This document shows positions 60,543 through 64,000 of a DNA stretch of 64,000 bases, piece after piece (within the stretch, counting starts at the first letter, position 1; every line of letters starts with the position of its first letter). Made by a program: the position numbers and the translations under genes. The notes beneath the pieces are model-generated. The model was not told the DNA's origin. It did not search any database and saw only the letters and a list, made by a program, of their open reading frames with translations. The DNA lies in assembly GCF_003129925.1 (NCBI RefSeq), contig NZ_QFFN01000010.1, forward strand, positions 1-64,000, written 5' to 3'. The stretch comes from Bifidobacterium catulorum (GTDB taxonomy: Bacteria; Actinomycetota; Actinomycetes; Actinomycetales; Bifidobacteriaceae).

Positions 60543-62012
60543 ATGAGCATGTCGCGTACCGGCACGAACACCTTGGGCGTCAAGGCCGTTGGCATCGTCG
60601 CGTGCGTGGGTCTGACGATGTCCGTGGCGCTGGCGAGTCTCGCCGCGCCCGTGCAGCAGGCCAACGCCGTGCCGTCATACAGCCAGCTCGCGCAGAGCAA
60701 GGCCAAGAAGCAGTCGCTGCAGCAGAAGCTCGGCGGCGTGAACTCCGCACTGGCCCAGAAGATCATCGAACTGGACGATTTGACGAACACGCAGATTCCC
60801 GCCGCCATCAAGGCGGCTGAGAAGGCCAGCTCCGACGCCGAGTCCGCGCAGGACGAGGCCGATGCGGCCGCCGCACGTCTTGAGGCCGCGCAGAAGGACA
60901 AGTCCGATCTGGAGAAGAAGATCAAGGAGACCGGCGAGGACTACGACGACGCGCACGCCGCCGTCGCCCAGCTGGCCCGCGACAGCTTCCACGGGTCCGC
61001 GGCCTCCGACACGATGAGCATGGTCACCGGCTCCAAGGACACCGACGACTTCATCAAGTCCATGCAGTCGTCCGCCGCGGTCAGCCGTTCGGAATCCAAC
61101 GCCGCGAACGACGCCGCCAACGCGCAGAGCACGCAGATGAACCGCCGCCAGCGTCTTGAGGCCATCGAGAAGCAGATCACCGACCTCAAGACCCAGGCCG
61201 AGTCCGACGCCGCCGACGCCAAGAAGGCCGCCGCCGACGCCAAGGCCAAGAGCGACCAGCTCAACGCGTTGCGCAACCAGGGCGACAAGCAGCGCGCCTA
61301 CCTCGAAAGCCAGCAGAGCCAGCTCAAGTCGGCGACGGCCAAGGAAGCCGCCCAGATCGTGATGATGCAGTCGCAGATCGACTCGTACAACCAGCAGCTC
61401 GCCGCCGCCAGCAAACCGACCTCCACCCAGCAGATCAACGCCAACAGCGGCGCCCAGGGCAGCACCCGTCCCTCCACCGGCTCCTCGAACACGAGCCGAC
61501 CCTCCACGAACACGAGCCGGCCGAGCACCAACACCAGCCGGCCCAGCACCAACACCAGCCGGCCGTCGACGAACACCAACTCGTCCAGCCGTCCTTCGGG
61601 CATGAACTACTCCGTGCCCGGCAACTGCCCGCAGGGATCCACGTACTGCTACGGCCACCAGACCGGCAACGTGGGCAACGCCTACCCATGGAGCCAGTGC
61701 ACGTGGTGGGCCTACATCCGCCGCGGCCAGCTGAGCCTGCCCGTCGGCTCCTACCTCGGCAACGGCCAGGACTGGGGCAACTCCGCCCGTGCCCTCGGCT
61801 ACTATGTGAACAACACGCCGCATGTCGGCGCCGTCATGGTGTTCCGCGCCGGACAGAACGGCCACAGCCCGATCTACGGCCATGTGGCGGTCGTCGAGCG
61901 CATCAACTCCGACGGTTCCGTACTGGTATCCGAAGGCGGTTCCATCTGGCAGGGCAACGTCCACTACGACACCCTCTACGACGCCTCCGCCCACCAGTTC
62001 GTGCACTACTGA
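60543..62012 (+). CDS. Secreted CHAP-domain amidase with coiled coil (PcsB-like)
   Basis: 489 residues. A signal peptide (hydrophobic stretch about 15-35 ending ANAVPSYSQ) precedes a long coiled coil (about 45-290). A Ser/Thr/Arg/Pro/Asn repeat linker (NTSRPST units, encoded by near-perfect 21-bp DNA repeats) follows, then the CHAP domain with catalytic Cys in YPWSQCTWWAYIRRGQ, His in YGHVAVVERIN. This is the layout of PcsB/RipC-type hydrolases activated by FtsEX via the coiled coil. It is likely the effector of the neighbouring FtsEX. The linker repeat may vary in length. Confidence 0.9.
   Translation: MSMSRTGTNTLGVKAVGIVACVGLTMSVALASLAAPVQQANAVPSYSQLAQSKAKKQSLQQKLGGVNSALAQKIIELDDLTNTQIPAAIKAAEKASSDAESAQDEADAAAARLEAAQKDKSDLEKKIKETGEDYDDAHAAVAQLARDSFHGSAASDTMSMVTGSKDTDDFIKSMQSSAAVSRSESNAANDAANAQSTQMNRRQRLEAIEKQITDLKTQAESDAADAKKAAADAKAKSDQLNALRNQGDKQRAYLESQQSQLKSATAKEAAQIVMMQSQIDSYNQQLAAASKPTSTQQINANSGAQGSTRPSTGSSNTSRPSTNTSRPSTNTSRPSTNTSRPSTNTNSSSRPSGMNYSVPGNCPQGSTYCYGHQTGNVGNAYPWSQCTWWAYIRRGQLSLPVGSYLGNGQDWGNSARALGYYVNNTPHVGAVMVFRAGQNGHSPIYGHVAVVERINSDGSVLVSEGGSIWQGNVHYDTLYDASAHQFVHY
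61485..61590 (+). repeat. Repeat encoding the NTSRPST linker
   Basis: Tandem 21-bp units, each coding for about seven residues, link the coiled coil to the CHAP domain. Synonymous differences between units show the array is not brand new. Confidence 0.7.
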
Positions 62013-62018
62013 TCCGCT

Positions 62019-62047
62019 GATTCTTGACGTCATGATTCTTGACGTCA
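62019..62047 (+). repeat. Two copies of a TGACGTCA-containing 14-mer
   Basis: GATTCTTGACGTCA occurs at 62019-62032 and 62034-62047, each centred on palindromic TGACGTCA. It lies just after the CHAP stop codon. Role unknown. Confidence 0.6.
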
Positions 62048-62085
62048 AGATCCATAGCGCATGAATGTGACGCATATCGTCCGCC

Positions 62086-62118
62086 GATGGCGGGAACCCG
62101 ATCGGGGTTCCCGCCATC
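62086..62118 (+). terminator. Strong hairpin after the amidase gene
   Basis: Arms GATGGCGGGAACCC and GGGTTCCCGCCATC (14 bp) with a 5-nt loop, no strong U-tract. Probable terminator or 3'-end stabiliser. The rest of the 286-base gap to smpB shows no gene. Confidence 0.6.
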
Positions 62119-62298
62119 ATTGCGTTCGTGGCGGCGTCCGTAACGGTAGTATTGACGGGAGCCGGCCCGCGGCGGACGCGCACATCGGGCAGCCCGTCAG
62201 GCGCGTCATGAGGCCGAACGAGTGAAACAGCGGCATACGTCGAAACGACATATGCCGAGACGACGCAGCACACCCGCAACAGAGGAGAGGAGGGCCGT

Positions 62299-62799
62299 AT
62301 GGCAGCCAAGCAGACGAAGCAGGACAAGAGGGAGCAGGGCGACAAGCCCATCGCCGTGAACCGCAGGGCACGGCACGACTACGAGATCGAGGACCGTCTT
62401 GAAGCCGGCATCGTATTGTCGGGAACGGAAGTGAAATCGTTGCGCGAGGGACGCGCCTCGCTGGCCGAATCGTTCGTTAGCATCGACCGGCGAGGAGAGA
62501 TCTGGCTGGAAAACGCCAACATCCCCGAATATCTCAACGGCACATGGACCAACCACGCGCCCAAGCGCAAACGCAAACTGCTGCTGCACGCGCAGCAGAT
62601 CGACAAGCTCGCCCGGCAGACCGAGGCCAAGGGATACACCATCGTCCCGCTCAGCCTGTATTTCAAGAACGGCCGGGTGAAGGTCGAGATCGCCCTCGCG
62701 CGCGGCAAGCGCGAATACGACAAACGCCAGGCGCTGCGCGAGGCCCAGGACAAGCGCGAGGCCCAGCGCGCGATGCGGCTTCGTAACATGCGGCATTAA
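62299..62799 (+). CDS. smpB: SsrA (tmRNA)-binding protein
   Basis: 166 residues. The oligonucleotide-binding fold includes [45 protein letters not shown] and [34 protein letters not shown], the tail that enters the decoding centre. It delivers tmRNA to stalled ribosomes. A GGAGAGGAGGG ribosome site precedes the ATG. No tmRNA gene was seen in the window. Confidence 0.96.
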   Translation: MAAKQTKQDKREQGDKPIAVNRRARHDYEIEDRLEAGIVLSGTEVKSLREGRASLAESFVSIDRRGEIWLENANIPEYLNGTWTNHAPKRKRKLLLHAQQIDKLARQTEAKGYTIVPLSLYFKNGRVKVEIALARGKREYDKRQALREAQDKREAQRAMRLRNMRH

Positions 62800-62819
62800 C
62801 TAAGACGACGTTCTCCGTT

Positions 62820-62825
62820 TACCAT
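62820..62825 (+). promoter_or_regulatory. -10-like TACCAT of a leaderless start
   Basis: TACCAT ends 7 bases before ATG 62833 and no ribosome site is present. This selects 62833 over the ATG at 62824. Confidence 0.4.
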
Positions 62826-62832
62826 GGCATAT

Positions 62833-63747
62833 ATGAGAAACGTGAAGACCCTCCTCGCCGCTTTGGTCGCGGCGGTTCTGATTATGCCGCTCGCCGCATG
62901 CGGCACCACGGACAGGACCGACGCCGACCCCGACATCGCCCGCAGCTACGATGTGAGCCATATCCAAAAGGATGAGAAGATCGCCGCCATGCTGCCCGAG
63001 TCGGTGACGAAGGACGGCAGGCTCTCCGTCGGCGTGAACGTGACGTATGCGCCCGCGGAGTTCCTGGCCTCCGACGGCAAGACGCCAGTCGGATATGAGA
63101 TCGATCTGGACAAGGCGCTCGCCAGGGTGTTCGGCCTCGACCTCGACATCGAGAACGCCACGTTCGACACCATCATCCCGTCCGTGGGATCGAAATACGA
63201 CATCGGCGTCTCCGGGTTCACGGTGAACAGGGAGCGCATGGACGCCGTCGACTTCGTCACCTACGCCAAGGCCGGCCTCACCTTCGCGGTGCGCAAGGGA
63301 AACCCCACGCACGCCGACCCGAAGCGGCTGTGCGGCACGCGCGTGGCCGTGCAGGTGGGCGTCGTGGCCGAGACCGAGATGTACAAGGCGCAGGACGCGT
63401 GCAAGGCCGCCGGCGAGGAACGCATCGAGATTCTGCCGTACCGCAACCAGACCGACGTGACGACGGCGCTGATCGCCGGCCGTGTGGATCTCATGTACGC
63501 CGATACGCCGGTCTCCGGATATGCGGTGGCGCAGACCGACGGCCAGCTGGATACCCTCGGCGAGAACGAGGGCGTGCAGCCCATGGGCGTGGCGGTGAAG
63601 AAGGGCGACGCGCAGACCGTGAAGGCCGTTGAGGCGGCGTTGAACAAGCTCATGGCCGACGGAACGTATCAGGCGATTATGAAGACATGGGGCGTGGAGA
63701 ACGTGATGATCGACAAACCCGAGGTCAATCCCAAGGTGGATGCGTAG
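62833..63747 (+). CDS. Amino-acid ABC transporter substrate-binding lipoprotein
   Basis: 304 residues. Signal peptide with lipobox LAAC (about residues 20-23, MPLAACGTTD). The binding domain (PF00497) shows LSVGVNVTYAPAEFLASDGKTPVGYEIDLDKALARVFGL, then VGSKYDIGVSGFTVNRERMDAVDFVTYAKAG and GTRVAVQVGVVAETEMYKAQDACKAAGEERIEILPYRNQTDV. The spacing fits glutamate/polar amino-acid binders. No permease or ATPase follows in the window. Start at ATG 62833, with TACCAT 7 bases before it. Confidence 0.88.
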   Translation: MRNVKTLLAALVAAVLIMPLAACGTTDRTDADPDIARSYDVSHIQKDEKIAAMLPESVTKDGRLSVGVNVTYAPAEFLASDGKTPVGYEIDLDKALARVFGLDLDIENATFDTIIPSVGSKYDIGVSGFTVNRERMDAVDFVTYAKAGLTFAVRKGNPTHADPKRLCGTRVAVQVGVVAETEMYKAQDACKAAGEERIEILPYRNQTDVTTALIAGRVDLMYADTPVSGYAVAQTDGQLDTLGENEGVQPMGVAVKKGDAQTVKAVEAALNKLMADGTYQAIMKTWGVENVMIDKPEVNPKVDA

Positions 63748-63762
63748 CGCGGTGCCCTTTCC

Positions 63763-63829
63763 GGCCCCCTCAGTCCGCCTTGCGGCGGCCAGCTCCCCCA
63801 CCATTCGTGGGGGAGCCGATTGGATGGGG
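63763..63829 (+). repeat. Dispersed palindromic repeat, variant copy
   Basis: Begins GGCCCCCTCAGTC, then stem CCGCC-ttg-CGGCGG and a longer GGGGGAG-type stem. Same CCTCAGTC...CAGCTCCCC skeleton as the 82-bp units at 55.2-55.5 kb with different stem bases. A shortened piece follows at about 63851-63876. Confidence 0.75.
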
Positions 63830-63898
63830 CCTTGACGGTCGTCCCTCTTTCCGGCTCCCCTTCGGGTGGGGCTGTCGTCGCCAGCGTTCCCTCTCTCC

Positions 63899-63947
63899 GG
63901 CTCCCCTCCGTGAGGGGAGCTGTCGAGCGTATGCGAGACTGAGGGGA
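63899..63947 (-). repeat. Dispersed palindromic repeat, inverted copy
   Basis: Read leftward it is CCCCTCAGTC-stem-ACAGCTCCCCTCACGGAGGGGAGCC-like (given in parts here), the same skeleton in reverse orientation. Confidence 0.7.
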
Positions 63948-63975
63948 GTGTCTGCTTCTGTCGTCGTCTTTTTGT

Positions 63976-64000
63976 GGCCCCCTCAGTCCGCCTTGCGGCG
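63976..64000 (+). repeat. Dispersed palindromic repeat, start of a further copy
   Basis: GGCCCCCTCAGTC followed by CCGCC-ttg-CGGCG, identical to the beginning of the copy at 63763 and cut by the window end. Confidence 0.75.

Noticed and set aside
61485-61590. CRISPR-like or mobile repeat inside the amidase gene
   Set aside because: The repeat is an in-frame protein linker (NTSRPST) within one gene.

Overview
The window is GC-rich, gene-dense chromosomal DNA from an actinobacterium, most probably a Bifidobacterium. The reasons are high third-position GC, the order dapD - prfB - ftsE - ftsX - CHAP amidase - smpB, the actinobacterial form of DapD, many genes that appear to start leaderlessly a few bases after a TANNNT -10 box, and GGAGG-type ribosome sites elsewhere. 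No rRNA, tRNA, CRISPR array, insertion sequence or prophage was seen. The genus call is inference; no marker gene was compared.

Region by region. 1-7.8 kb (minus strand): a type I restriction-modification operon (hsdR, hsdM, hsdS) followed by an AAA ATPase and a small TOPRIM/RloB-like protein behind a perfect 20-bp inverted repeat. This is the strongest candidate defence locus. 8-16.6 kb: a UvrA2-like protein, a quinone-oxidoreductase-type dehydrogenase, an OpuC-type compatible-solute ABC transporter with a PadR regulator, and a ROK repressor. 16.6-22.1 kb: a catabolic operon (DUF1080 hydrolase, Gfo/Idh/MocA dehydrogenase, TIM-barrel isomerase, nucleoside-symporter-type transporter, beta-propeller protein) divergent from the ROK repressor. 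It looks like a 3-keto-glycoside route. 22.4-29.4 kb: an unknown protein next to three DnaA-box-like sites, MerR, a HxlR/NmrA-type pair, FetAB, a two-component system and DedA.

29.4-42.5 kb: an efflux-rich stretch with three DHA2 drug transporters, a LysR, a MarR, an acetyltransferase, a PadR/F420-reductase-like divergon, a DNA glycosylase-like protein, two PIN toxins (one with its antitoxin), trans-aconitate methyltransferase and a cupin. 42.5-44.1 kb is a decayed spot: a DUF4143 ATPase lacking its Walker A motif, and the last codons of a second, different HsdR. 44.1-55.2 kb: flavodoxin and a TetR-controlled export cluster (YhgE/Pip-like protein, ATPase, large FtsX-like permease), then another TetR, an unknown membrane protein and a second MacB-type permease/ATPase pair. 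55.2-64 kb: core genes (dapD, a 43-residue membrane protein, prfB, ftsE, ftsX, CHAP amidase, smpB, an amino-acid binding lipoprotein), bordered by a dispersed palindromic repeat family.

Regulation is unusually readable. Matching operator-like sequences link genes far apart: one 27-bp element covers the promoters of the 10.5 kb dehydrogenase and the 34.7 kb reductase and recurs over the padR -10 box; another (TTATTC-N11-GAATAA) precedes both transcription units of the TetR export cluster.
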